Assembly (NCBI GenBank): GCA_035527455.1
Contig: DATLAN010000217.1
Span: 1 to 6,141 of the forward strand
Reading direction: 5' to 3'
Source of the DNA: DATLAN01 sp035527455
GTDB taxonomy: Bacteria > Planctomycetota > Planctomycetia > Pirellulales > Thermoguttaceae
Length of the DNA: 6,141 bases
A model generated the notes under the pieces. That model was not told the DNA's origin. It did not search any database and saw only the letters and a list, made by a program, of their open reading frames with translations. This document shows, in pieces, positions 1 through 5,215 of this stretch (positions are counted from its first letter, which is position 1; every line of letters starts with the position of its first letter). The position numbers and the translations under genes are program-made.

Positions 1-125
1 CTGTGCCGGCGATCGCCGAGGACCCCATTTCGTGAGAAATGGGTGGATGTTGACGAGCGGACCAGCTCCATTCGGCGGGCGTCCTTACTTACTCAGACAT
101 CGGACCCATGTATGCAAAAAAGTCG
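1..125. other. Left-edge region without a supported gene
   Basis: I see no convincing gene here. Two plus-strand frames are open from the left edge (one to a stop at 127-129), but both are short and have no start inside the window, so a truncated C-terminus cannot be excluded. The only clear structure is the hairpin at 24-43. The stretch lies downstream of the minus-strand operon and may be outside the mobile element. Confidence 0.4.
24..43. repeat. Perfect 8-bp hairpin with a GTGA tetraloop
   Basis: CCCATTTC (24-31) pairs exactly with GAAATGGG (36-43) around the loop GTGA. On the plus strand the loop fits the stable GNRA class. It lies downstream of the last minus-strand gene, but read in that direction there is no T-tract after the stem, so it is not a standard intrinsic terminator. 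It may be part of an interspersed repeat or an RNA structural element. Confidence 0.6.
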
Positions 126-542
126 CTAGATGGCAGGCGGCGTAGCCCGAGCGCCTCCCCACGGGGAAGGACCCCAGCGGCCAGCGAGCGAGCGAGCGAT
201 GAACCCGCCCGCCCGCCGGCCAGCCCCAACGGGAGACTTCGTTCGTGTGGTTTCTCGTTCCTCCGGACAGCGGGCGTGCGTGCAATCCGCTGGGGTTGCC
301 TTCAACCGGAAGCTGTATTGCCGTTCCAACAAGGTGCCAAGCATCGCCTGGTCCCGGGCCGTTTCAGCCGAGGTTATGAAGCTGAAGGCGAGCCCGCAGT
401 CGTCATCGGCGTGCAGCGTGACCAGCGCCTCGGCACCGCTCATCTTGACCCTCGCGACATGCACACACAGCAGCAGGCCGACCCCCTTCCGGTGCTTCTG
501 GGCGAAGTAGTCCGTCTGCGGGTAGTCGTCTCGCCAAGCCAT
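126..542 (-). CDS. Hypothetical protein after the capsid gene; C-terminus probably replaced by repeat DNA
   Basis: 138 aa, beginning MAWRDDYPQTDYF. The ATG at 542 is chosen because it follows the capsid stop codon by only 4 bp and has a GGGG tract 7 nt upstream, matching the spacing of the previous junction. Residues 1 to about 82 look like a normal compact domain: the beta-like stretch GLLLCVHVARVK, then ALVTLHADDD and the helix SAETARDQAMLGTLLERQ. From residue 83 the reading frame enters the inverted-repeat-bounded segment and becomes R/G/P-rich, so the tail is probably not native. I do not recognise the family. Its position suggests a small head-associated protein, but that is inference from order only. 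It may be a pseudogene truncated by repeat insertion. Confidence 0.5.
   Translation of the reverse strand: MAWRDDYPQTDYFAQKHRKGVGLLLCVHVARVKMSGAEALVTLHADDDCGLAFSFITSAETARDQAMLGTLLERQYSFRLKATPADCTHARCPEERETTRTKSPVGAGRRAGGFIARSLAGRWGPSPWGGARATPPAI
171..296. repeat. Low-complexity segment bounded by 10-bp inverted repeats
   Basis: ACCCCAGCGG (171-180) and CCGCTGGGGT (287-296) are perfect inverted repeats enclosing 106 bp. Inside are a tetranucleotide run (AGCG four times, 183-198), a GCCC run, and a further short stem (CAGCGG 268-273 with CCGCTG 287-292). The composition differs from the gene upstream, and the minus-strand reading frame becomes rich in R, G, A and P here. I infer an interspersed, possibly MITE-like repeat of a planctomycete genome. 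No transposase or target duplication is visible, and the true repeat may extend left to about 105. Confidence 0.45.
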
Positions 543-546
543 GCTG

Positions 547-1707
547 CTACCCCGCGCCCGTGCTGAAGTAGACGCCACGGTAGTCGACTGCCGCAGCGGC
601 TACCGCGTGGTCGATATCGTAACTCACTCCCCACTGGCCGTTGCTCAGCTCCCTCGACCGCAGACGAGGGACCGCCTGATCGTTCAAGTAGCTGACCACG
701 ATCGACGGCGCGCCTTCCGGCCCGGCAGCCAGCAGCCAGTTCGTCGCCAGCCCCGCGCGTGTCTCTTCCGTGACCGGGTCGGTCAGCCCGGCGGTGCCGA
801 TGCGGCTCTCCGGGCGGATCTCCAGCTGCTCGCCCTGGCCGATCCACAGCGAGCTTTCCACTTCGCGGGCCGCCGCCCAGAGCGGGGGCGTCACGATCAG
901 GGTCTGGGCCCGAAGGTTGATGTGAATCGTGTGGTTCCGTTCGTCCGTCAGGACCTGGCCGGCGATCGCGGCCACGCCCGCGCCCAGGGCGGCCACGTCA
1001 AGGGGAGCGGTGCTCATGTTGTTGTGGCTGCCGTGGAAGAGTGGCACGTTGTCCGCGGCCAGCGTGGGGTTTTCGAGGATCAGGCTGTAGACCAGGTCGC
1101 CTTTGACTCGTTTGGCGGCCCGCCCCAGCTCCTGCAACGGCCGCAGCCAGGCGGCAACGGTATCGCGCGAGTCGATCAGATCGGTTTCGTCGATGACGTA
1201 CTGTTTCCCGAATCGCGCGAGTTTGACCCCTTCGGCCTTCAACTCGACCGCCGCGTGTTTCGCAGTTCCACCGCGTGGAATGCGGCCCAGGCGGGCACCC
1301 TTTTCGAGAGTGAACACATTGAAGGCCTTGAAGTCCCGAGCGGGCACCGTGCCAACCCAACCGCTGGTCGAATCGGCTTGTTCATCGTAGCCGCTCAGAA
1401 AAAGCGAGTTGGCGGCCGCGCCGATCGCCTCGCCGATGACCCCGCCCGAAAAAGCACGGGCCATCAAGCGCGCGTTCTCCGGCACCGGCGTATCAAGCAG
1501 CCTGAGCGCGGTCCGCGTGAATTCGCTCCACGGCAAATCGAACGGGTTTTCGTCCGAGGCGTTTGCCATCACAGAAAGCAACGCCCCGGCCTTCCTTCGG
1601 ACGCCCTGGACAATCGGGTGATCGTCGCCGGCGGCCCCGCTCTCCGGCAGCCAATGAATGGCGTCGGGCTGGCTGCGGCGGCAGAGTTCAAGAAACTTTC
1701 TCAGCAT
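547..1707 (-). CDS. Phage major capsid protein (gpT / U35 prohead-HK97 family, capsid part)
   Basis: 386 aa. It forms the shell of a phage-type head. The family call rests on the pattern I recognise from capsid proteins annotated as Mu-like gpT or as the C-terminal part of peptidase U35 / HK97 prohead fusions. An N-terminal helical arm is followed by WVGTVPARDFKAFNVFTL (117-134), then GKQYVIDETDLIDSRD (167-182), GDLVYSLILENPTL (203-216), LFHGSHNN (223-230), LIVTPPLWAAA (270-280) and the C-terminal SYDIDHAVAAAAVDYRGVYFS (362-382). The N-terminal 115 residues look too short and too unlike a protease to be the U35 domain, so this is capsid only. The ATG has GGGAG 7 nt upstream, overlapping the stop of the previous gene, which suggests coupled translation. 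No portal, protease, terminase or tail gene adjoins it here, which is unusual for a head module. Confidence 0.85.
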   Translation of the reverse strand: MLRKFLELCRRSQPDAIHWLPESGAAGDDHPIVQGVRRKAGALLSVMANASDENPFDLPWSEFTRTALRLLDTPVPENARLMARAFSGGVIGEAIGAAANSLFLSGYDEQADSTSGWVGTVPARDFKAFNVFTLEKGARLGRIPRGGTAKHAAVELKAEGVKLARFGKQYVIDETDLIDSRDTVAAWLRPLQELGRAAKRVKGDLVYSLILENPTLAADNVPLFHGSHNNMSTAPLDVAALGAGVAAIAGQVLTDERNHTIHINLRAQTLIVTPPLWAAAREVESSLWIGQGEQLEIRPESRIGTAGLTDPVTEETRAGLATNWLLAAGPEGAPSIVVSYLNDQAVPRLRSRELSNGQWGVSYDIDHAVAAAAVDYRGVYFSTGAG

Positions 1708-1711
1708 GGAA

Positions 1712-2224
1712 TCACTCCCAAAGAATGTTGCTCGTGTCTTCGTCTTGGGGCGGCACGTCGAAGGTCTCGCAACGGTCTACCTGGTCGCCCAGAATACCGA
1801 TAAGGGCGTTGGCGACGGCCGGCGGCAGCCCCAAGCTACCGCCTTCGCGACCCGACTGAAGCAGGACGGGAAACGCTCCCAACATCCCCTCCAGCTCGTC
1901 GGATTGCGTCTGTGCCGTGCTACATGCACAATGCAGCCGTTGCCACTCCATCGCCAACTTCTCCCGAGCGGCCTTGTGTTCTTTCGACTGGGCAAAGCCG
2001 ATGTCATCGTCGATCGCCTCGTGCGCCGCCTTCCTGGCCTTCAGCAGTTCCGGCAGCTTCGCCGCGGCCTCGGCCAGCCGTTCGCGTTCGGTCAAGACCA
2101 GCTTGTGCAATTCCAGCCAGGCCTTGGTGAAGCCGCGCGGTTTGAGGTCGGCAAGCAGCTCGGCCAGCTTTTCCGGCCGGGCGGCCCCGCGGATTTCGCG
2201 GTAGTAACGATTGAGCGCGCTCAT
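1712..2224 (-). CDS. Helical hypothetical protein directly before the capsid gene
   Basis: 170 aa, beginning MSALNRYYREIRG. The reading frame is open much further upstream, but the ATG at 2224 has a near-ideal GAGGAG 6 nt before it and avoids overlap with the zinc-ribbon gene, so it is chosen. Residues 15-115 are almost wholly predicted helix with charged heptad-like stretches (KLAELLADLK, TERERLAEAAAKLPELLKARKAAHEAI, EHKAAREKLAMEWQRL), possibly coiled coil. The C-terminus is acidic (VPPQDEDTSNILWE). I do not recognise the family. In tailed-phage heads, a helical, acidic-tailed protein encoded just before the capsid is often a scaffold, and the 4-bp gap to the capsid gene fits a shared role. 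This is inference from position and composition, and a small head-associated or regulatory protein is equally possible. Confidence 0.7.
   Translation of the reverse strand: MSALNRYYREIRGAARPEKLAELLADLKPRGFTKAWLELHKLVLTERERLAEAAAKLPELLKARKAAHEAIDDDIGFAQSKEHKAAREKLAMEWQRLHCACSTAQTQSDELEGMLGAFPVLLQSGREGGSLGLPPAVANALIGILGDQVDRCETFDVPPQDEDTSNILWE
1715..1719 (-). promoter_or_regulatory. Ribosome binding site of the capsid gene
   Basis: GGGAG on the minus strand, 7 nt before the ATG at 1707 and directly before the TGA of the upstream gene. This arrangement favours termination-reinitiation coupling between the two genes. Confidence 0.6.
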
Positions 2225-2230
2225 GTTTGG

Positions 2231-2236
2231 CTCCTC
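2231..2236 (-). promoter_or_regulatory. Ribosome binding site fixing the start at 2224
   Basis: GAGGAG on the minus strand with 6 nt to the ATG at 2224. It is the strongest ribosome binding site in the operon and decides against an in-frame ATG at 2260 and longer starts that would overlap the preceding gene. Confidence 0.65.
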
Positions 2237-2249
2237 GGTTTTGCGTGTG

Positions 2250-2579
2250 TCAGGATTCATCTTCGAGGCCTCGCCGCCGCCCCGCCAGCCCGGGTTCCGA
2301 TTTTTCGGATCTGACCATCTTCCCGGCGGTCTCGCCGCAGGCCGGGCACCGCAGGTATCGCACGGTCCGATCCCGCCGGCGGCGCACGGTCCCGATCGAC
2401 AGCCGGCCGAGCCCACACCCGGGGCATCGATCGCCCGGCCGTGGCGCCCGCCCCGGGTCGTGCAGCGCCGCGACCAGGTCCCCAAGCGTCCGGCCGGCTG
2501 CCTCGACCACCGCGGTGATGGTGGCCACCGGCAAGGCCGCGCCGGACCGCAGGACGTCGACCAGCTCATCGTACTTCAC
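2250..2579 (-). CDS. Small zinc-ribbon protein
   Basis: 109 aa. It starts at a GTG whose GTGA overlaps the stop of the initiator-like gene by 4 bp, indicating translational coupling. The N-terminal 40 residues are helical (VATITAVVEAAGRTLGDLVAALHD). A four-cysteine zinc ribbon follows: CPGCG at 52-56 and CPACG at 78-82, separated by a basic strand-loop (VRRRRDRTVRYLR). The tail is basic and polar. Such ribbons commonly bind nucleic acid or act as small transcription factors. It lacks the signature spacing I would expect of the phage Ogr/Delta activators, so no family is assigned. Lying between the replication-like gene and the head genes, it could control late genes, but that is a guess. Confidence 0.7.
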   Translation of the reverse strand: MKYDELVDVLRSGAALPVATITAVVEAAGRTLGDLVAALHDPGRAPRPGDRCPGCGLGRLSIGTVRRRRDRTVRYLRCPACGETAGKMVRSEKSEPGLAGRRRGLEDES

Positions 2580-3445
2580 CCGTCGACCCTCGCCGCCTTG
2601 GTCGATGCCCGCGCCCGGAGAATTCCCTTCAGCGCTGCCTGGACGCTGCCTCTGTATCCCTCTATGTCGGGCTTCATCTCGTTGATCTCCTGAAGCGGGC
2701 TCGGCTTGGCCTCCTTCGCGCGGCGCTTTGCCTCCGCGGCCGATACGACGCCATCGCTCGGCCAGGCCCCCTCGCGAATACGACAGGCAATCGCGCCGGG
2801 TCCCGAGAACTTCGCTCGGTTCAGATCGTAGGTCTCAGCGATCTCGATTACCTCGGCCGGCTCGAGCCCCGCGGCCCGAGCGTGCTTCAGCATCTTTGCG
2901 ACAAACTGGATTCCTACCTCCCCTAAAATTTCCGCCGCCGCCGCCCAGGCGTCACCGTCGACCGTAGCGTTTTTTGAGGGGGGAGGGGGTGGCGGTTCTT
3001 TGCGCTTCAAAGCGCTTCTTGAAACGGCCTTCAAAGGCCGATTGGTCTGCTGTGAAGGCCGATTGGTCTGGTCTCTTTTCGGTTGTGCCAGCAGCGCCAA
3101 CTGGCTCCACACCAGCGTGTAGTGGTTCGCCGATACGGACGTAGTCGCACGGACCAGACGGCGCTCGACGATCAAAACGCCCAGGTCTCTGAGGGCCTCG
3201 ATCGCCCGGCGGAGCTGCCGAATGCTACAACCGACCTCAGACGCTAGGGTCTCTTGGCTTGCCCAGCACGCACGCCCCCGGCCATGATCGTCGATTGCAC
3301 GCAAGACGGCCTTCAGCACAACGGGCGTGACGCCAATACCGTCCCTGCCTTTGCCCGGCGGCAAGTTCGCATCCCGGAGAATTCCGAGTTGTTCCGCCCG
3401 GGAGAAGTCGAAACGACGCTGGGGGTCCGACGGATCCGCGGTCAT
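2576..3445 (-). CDS. Winged-helix replication-initiator-like protein
   Basis: 289 aa. The ATG at 3445 overlaps the stop of the excisionase-like gene (ATGA) and has GGGGGAGG just upstream. Residues 38-112 form a winged helix-turn-helix of the HTH_36 / phage replication-protein type: VTPVVLKAVLRAID, then WASQETLASEVGCSIRQLRRAIEALRDLGVLIVERR with the recognition helix around 73-86, and a wing. Residues 120-160 are a flexible basic linker holding a duplicated QTNRP motif and six prolines. Residues 165-289 are a helical C-terminal domain with charged ends. The layout (DNA-binding domain, repeat-coded linker, C-terminal domain) resembles initiators such as lambda O. A transcription regulator is the main alternative. 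The linker DNA holds repeats (3002-3070) and a slippery heptamer (2969-2975). Confidence 0.75.
   Translation of the reverse strand: MTADPSDPQRRFDFSRAEQLGILRDANLPPGKGRDGIGVTPVVLKAVLRAIDDHGRGRACWASQETLASEVGCSIRQLRRAIEALRDLGVLIVERRLVRATTSVSANHYTLVWSQLALLAQPKRDQTNRPSQQTNRPLKAVSRSALKRKEPPPPPPSKNATVDGDAWAAAAEILGEVGIQFVAKMLKHARAAGLEPAEVIEIAETYDLNRAKFSGPGAIACRIREGAWPSDGVVSAAEAKRRAKEAKPSPLQEINEMKPDIEGYRGSVQAALKGILRARASTKAARVDG
2969..2975 (-). other. Candidate -1 frameshift heptamer A AAA AAC
   Basis: On the minus strand the codons are TCA AAA AAC (residues 157-159 of the winged-helix protein), which is the X XXY YYZ arrangement. After a -1 shift the ribosome would read CGC TAC GGT CGA CGG and then TGA, giving about 164 aa that lack the C-terminal domain. 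I see no purine-rich stimulator upstream (the mRNA is C-rich there) and no clear strong hairpin downstream, so function is unproven. Confidence 0.35.
3002..3070. repeat. Palindromes and direct repeats in the initiator linker: possible replication origin
   Basis: Two 14-bp interrupted palindromes of the same design, GCGCTT-CA-AAGCGC (3002-3015) and GGCCTT-CA-AAGGCC (3026-3039), are followed by a 16-bp exact direct repeat AAGGCCGATTGGTCTG at 3034-3049 and 3055-3070 (21-bp period, two helical turns). They encode the duplicated linker motif QTNRP. Iterons inside the linker-coding part of an initiator gene are the arrangement known for lambda O and its origin. An A6/T6 tract (2970-2975) and a purine-rich strand lie next to it. 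Calling this an origin is inference. Confidence 0.45.
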
Positions 3446-3726
3446 CGGCCTCCCCCGTGGCCTCGCCCGTTGCGGACCCGGTCCGTGCTCGAAAGGATAA
3501 GCGCGTCGAGTTCGCGGGCGTCGATCAGGACTTTGCCGCGCACGGGCCGCAGGGCGGTCAGCCGGCCACTCTCGACCAGCCGCCGGATGCTGTCGGTCGA
3601 CAAGCTCGCACGGGTGGCCGCGCCCTGCACGGAAAGGAAGCGCGGTCCGACGTCCGCGAGCCGGCGGGTGAGCAGCTCCACCGCGTCGGCAATCCGGGTC
3701 AAGCGGTCTTCAGCGGTTCCATCCAT
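3442..3726 (-). CDS. Excisionase-family helix-turn-helix protein
   Basis: 94 aa from the ATG at 3726. A longer in-frame start at 3774 is possible, but it falls inside the upstream repeat array and lacks a ribosome binding site. Residues 8-25 form a short amphipathic helix (RLTRIADAVELLTRRLAD). Residues 30-78 are a MerR/AlpA-like HTH_17 domain: FLSVQGAATRASLSTDSIRRLVESGRL, then the wing ALRPVRGKVLIDARELDALI. This family includes excisionases (recombination directionality factors) and small regulators of mobile elements. With an integrase and attachment site in the same window, the natural role is to direct excision, regulate the operon, or both, probably by binding the adjacent repeats. Its stop overlaps the next gene's start (ATGA). 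A glycine/arginine-rich tail ends the protein. Confidence 0.75.
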   Translation of the reverse strand: MDGTAEDRLTRIADAVELLTRRLADVGPRFLSVQGAATRASLSTDSIRRLVESGRLTALRPVRGKVLIDARELDALILSSTDRVRNGRGHGGGR

Positions 3727-3732
3727 GCCGCC

Positions 3733-3763
3733 ATGATACGCCACACCCCGCGGGCGGATGCAA
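3733..3763 (-). promoter_or_regulatory. Weak candidate promoter of the excisionase-replication-head operon
   Basis: On the minus strand TTGCAT and TATCAT are separated by 19 bp, just after the ACGGGTCA array and right before the ATG at 3726. If used, transcription would start at or near that ATG, giving a leaderless message, which fits the absence of a ribosome binding site there. The spacing is long and the match imperfect, so this is tentative. Confidence 0.2.
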
Positions 3764-3833
3764 GAACGGGTCATGTAGAGGTCAGACGGGTCATGGACGG
3801 GTCAGACGGGTCATGGACGGGTCATGGACGGGT
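3764..3833. repeat. Helically phased ACGGGTCA repeat array (operator or iteron cluster)
   Basis: ACGGGTCA occurs exactly at 3766, 3786, 3797, 3806 and 3817, with degenerate copies near 3776 and 3828, so one copy falls about every 10 bp on the same face of the helix. It can also be read as an exact 20-bp unit repeated twice (3781-3800, 3801-3820). The array fills the gap between the 356-aa gene and the excisionase-like gene, upstream of the downstream operon. It is probably the binding site of a repeat-recognising protein such as the HTH protein or the winged-helix protein. Confidence 0.7.
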
Positions 3834-3838
3834 GGGCC

Positions 3839-4909
3839 CTATTGTTTCCGCCAAGTGATATGATCGCCGCCCTCGGTTCCGAACCGGATGGTCTTCAAAC
3901 CCAGATTGAGTCGTTGCACCGCAGCCGCCAACCGCTCGGGATTGGATTGCCCCGATGCGACACAAAGGGGATCGGCGATCATCGTGGCCCACTTGTCTTT
4001 TGCAAACGCATCGAGAATGGCGACTAGGTTTGGGGCCCGCGCCAGATCGACCTTCCGGAGGAGCTTGCGGCCCCTCCGGAGTTTCCCTGCCTGCTTATCC
4101 CAAATCAGGGGCAGTCCCGAAAAGACTCTTGGAACCTCTCCTCGCTCAGCCTCTGATGATGTCTGCGTAGATCCGAACAGTTTCCGCCCATGGATGGCGA
4201 CTTTGCCTTCCTTGTTCAGGATCAACGTCCGCGCGGTACAGTCTTCCGGGATGCCCCATGCCTTCGCGGCCTCGGCCTTCAGGTCTCTCCAGTAGTTGGG
4301 ATACGACCGTACAACATTGGCAAGCCAGCCGTCCGATAACTCAAAGTTCCTCGAAATAAACTGGAACGAGAAACCAAGAACGGCCCACTCCGCCGCTTTG
4401 CGCAATCGAGCCCGAACATGGGGGGTCGGCTGCGCCTCCTTCTCGGCAGGTTGCTCCCACCCGAGCCCATGCCTTTTCAACGCCTCTTGCCATGCTTTGG
4501 GTTTCCTGGCCCTCTGCGACACAAACGTGGCGGGGTTTACTCCTACTTGCTTTGCAGCTTCCTCGATCGGCAGAAACTTGCTGGCGATCGTAAACGCGAC
4601 TTGATCCATCCAGTCTAGAATCTGCTGTTCGGAGTAACCGCAGGTTGATCTTCCGATCTTGAGATAGCGTGGGATCGTCCGGCTCAACCGCTTCTTGACC
4701 GCCTTTTCGGCCGCTTTCCGGAGCCGGCCGAACAAGCGTGAGCGGCGCTGCAGGTTTACGTAGAGCGGCCGAACGTCCGGCATTTCGAGTAGTTCTGCCG
4801 CTTCTGTCAACCTACCGCCAAGGGCCTGGACGATCGCCGCGACGGCCAGCCGCTCCGCGACGGCTTCGGTAATCGCCTTCGAGTCCGACGAATTCTTGGA
4901 ACGGGGCAT
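3839..4909 (-). CDS. Hypothetical protein of 356 aa with several helix-turn-helix-like segments
   Basis: The ATG at 4909 has AGGAG 9 nt upstream. I do not recognise the family. Three helical stretches look like DNA-binding folds: about 22-45 (VAAIVQALGGRLTEAAELLE), 108-132 (IASKFLPIEEAAKQVGVNPATFV) and 172-202 (AAEWAVLGFSFQFISRNFEL...). Residues 60-85 are very basic (GRLRKAAEKAVKKRLSR). The C-terminus (295-356) looks like a small winged domain ending IRFGTEGGDHITWRKQ. No catalytic motif is evident. The gene is visibly poorer in GC than its neighbours, with stretches near 45-50 percent, suggesting a separate acquisition. Lying between the attachment site and the repeat array, it may be a regulator or accessory DNA-binding protein, but no function is assigned. 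Confidence 0.7.
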   Translation of the reverse strand: MPRSKNSSDSKAITEAVAERLAVAAIVQALGGRLTEAAELLEMPDVRPLYVNLQRRSRLFGRLRKAAEKAVKKRLSRTIPRYLKIGRSTCGYSEQQILDWMDQVAFTIASKFLPIEEAAKQVGVNPATFVSQRARKPKAWQEALKRHGLGWEQPAEKEAQPTPHVRARLRKAAEWAVLGFSFQFISRNFELSDGWLANVVRSYPNYWRDLKAEAAKAWGIPEDCTARTLILNKEGKVAIHGRKLFGSTQTSSEAERGEVPRVFSGLPLIWDKQAGKLRRGRKLLRKVDLARAPNLVAILDAFAKDKWATMIADPLCVASGQSNPERLAAAVQRLNLGLKTIRFGTEGGDHITWRKQ

Positions 4910-4918
4910 CGCTCAAAT

Positions 4919-4923
4919 CTCCT
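4919..4923 (-). promoter_or_regulatory. Ribosome binding site of the 356-aa gene
   Basis: AGGAG on the minus strand, 9 nt before the ATG at 4909. It supports that start and shows the gene is translated independently of the integrase. Confidence 0.55.
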
Positions 4924-4937
4924 GTCCTCTGGGGGGT

Positions 4938-5215
4938 TGTGGAGTTTTTGTGTCGTTCAGGGGCCCAAAACAGCCCAAAACAGCGGTTTTCGAGGGTCTA
5001 CCCGGGAGGGGCAAGCAACGCAAAAACCCCGCAAAAACAAGGGTTTTCGACACAAGCGGCCCGGGCACGCCACTGGATTCAAAATCCAGTGACCTTAGGG
5101 TCGTGTGGGTTCAACTCCCACCTCCGGTACTTCTTATCAGGAAGGGACTTGCGGTGATCTTCCGCCAGTCGTTTCTTGTCCCCCTTCGGAACTACTGTGG
5201 AGTTTTTGTGTCGTT
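4938..5215. other. Probable complete attachment site (attP) with repeat arms
   Basis: A 20-bp exact direct repeat (TGTGGAGTTTTTGTG..., 4938-4957 and 5196-5215) flanks a tRNA-Leu 3' fragment at about 5066-5129. An inverted copy of its core (CGACACAA, 5048-5055) lies between. Further short repeats crowd the left arm: a 10-bp tandem CCCAAAACAG (4964-4983), GGTTTTCGA at 4985 and 5042, and GCAAAAAC at 5020 and 5031, one helical turn apart. These have the look of arm-type integrase and excisionase sites around a core. With arms on both sides, this is the layout of attP and not of a half-site left after integration. Confidence 0.6.
5066..5129 (+). other. Partial tRNA-Leu(CAA), 3' portion: attachment core
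   Basis: Visible parts are the anticodon stem CTGGA/TCCAG (5073-5077, 5085-5089) with loop TTCAAAA and anticodon CAA (5080-5082); a long variable arm GACC/GGTC (5091-5102), typical of leucine tRNAs; the T arm GTGGG-TTCAACT-CCCAC (5105-5121); and the acceptor 3' strand CTCCGGT plus discriminator A (5122-5129). No matching 5' acceptor strand or D arm lies upstream, so it is not a functional gene. It is the piece an integrating element carries to restore the host tRNA-Leu gene. The exact 5' limit of identity is uncertain. Confidence 0.85.

Noticed and set aside
24..43. Intrinsic terminator of the minus-strand operon
   Set aside because: The stem is perfect, but no T-rich run follows it in either direction.
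1..129. C-terminus of a plus-strand gene entering from the left
   Set aside because: Two overlapping plus frames are open and neither has recognisable protein features; 43 codons are too few to choose or support one.
541..1803. Long plus-strand open frame of 420 codons
   Set aside because: It is the mirror of the capsid gene, which has clear family motifs on the minus strand. The plus-strand translation is R/P/Q-rich without recognisable domains, as is usual for antisense frames in GC-rich DNA.
1658..2314. Plus-strand open frame of 218 codons opposite the helical protein
   Set aside because: The minus-strand gene has a strong ribosome binding site, coupled neighbours and coherent helices; the plus-strand frame has no such signals.
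2978..2995. G-quadruplex from the plus-strand G runs
   Set aside because: Only two long G runs and two GG pairs occur. They are also explained by the proline codons of the linker, so there is too little to claim a regulatory structure.
3764..3833. CRISPR array
   Set aside because: The repeats are about 8-10 bp and contiguous, with no unique spacers and no cas genes; they fit an operator or iteron cluster instead.
5066..5129. Functional tRNA-Leu gene
   Set aside because: The anticodon, variable and T arms are good, but no 5' acceptor strand or D arm exists upstream, so it is only the 3' portion.
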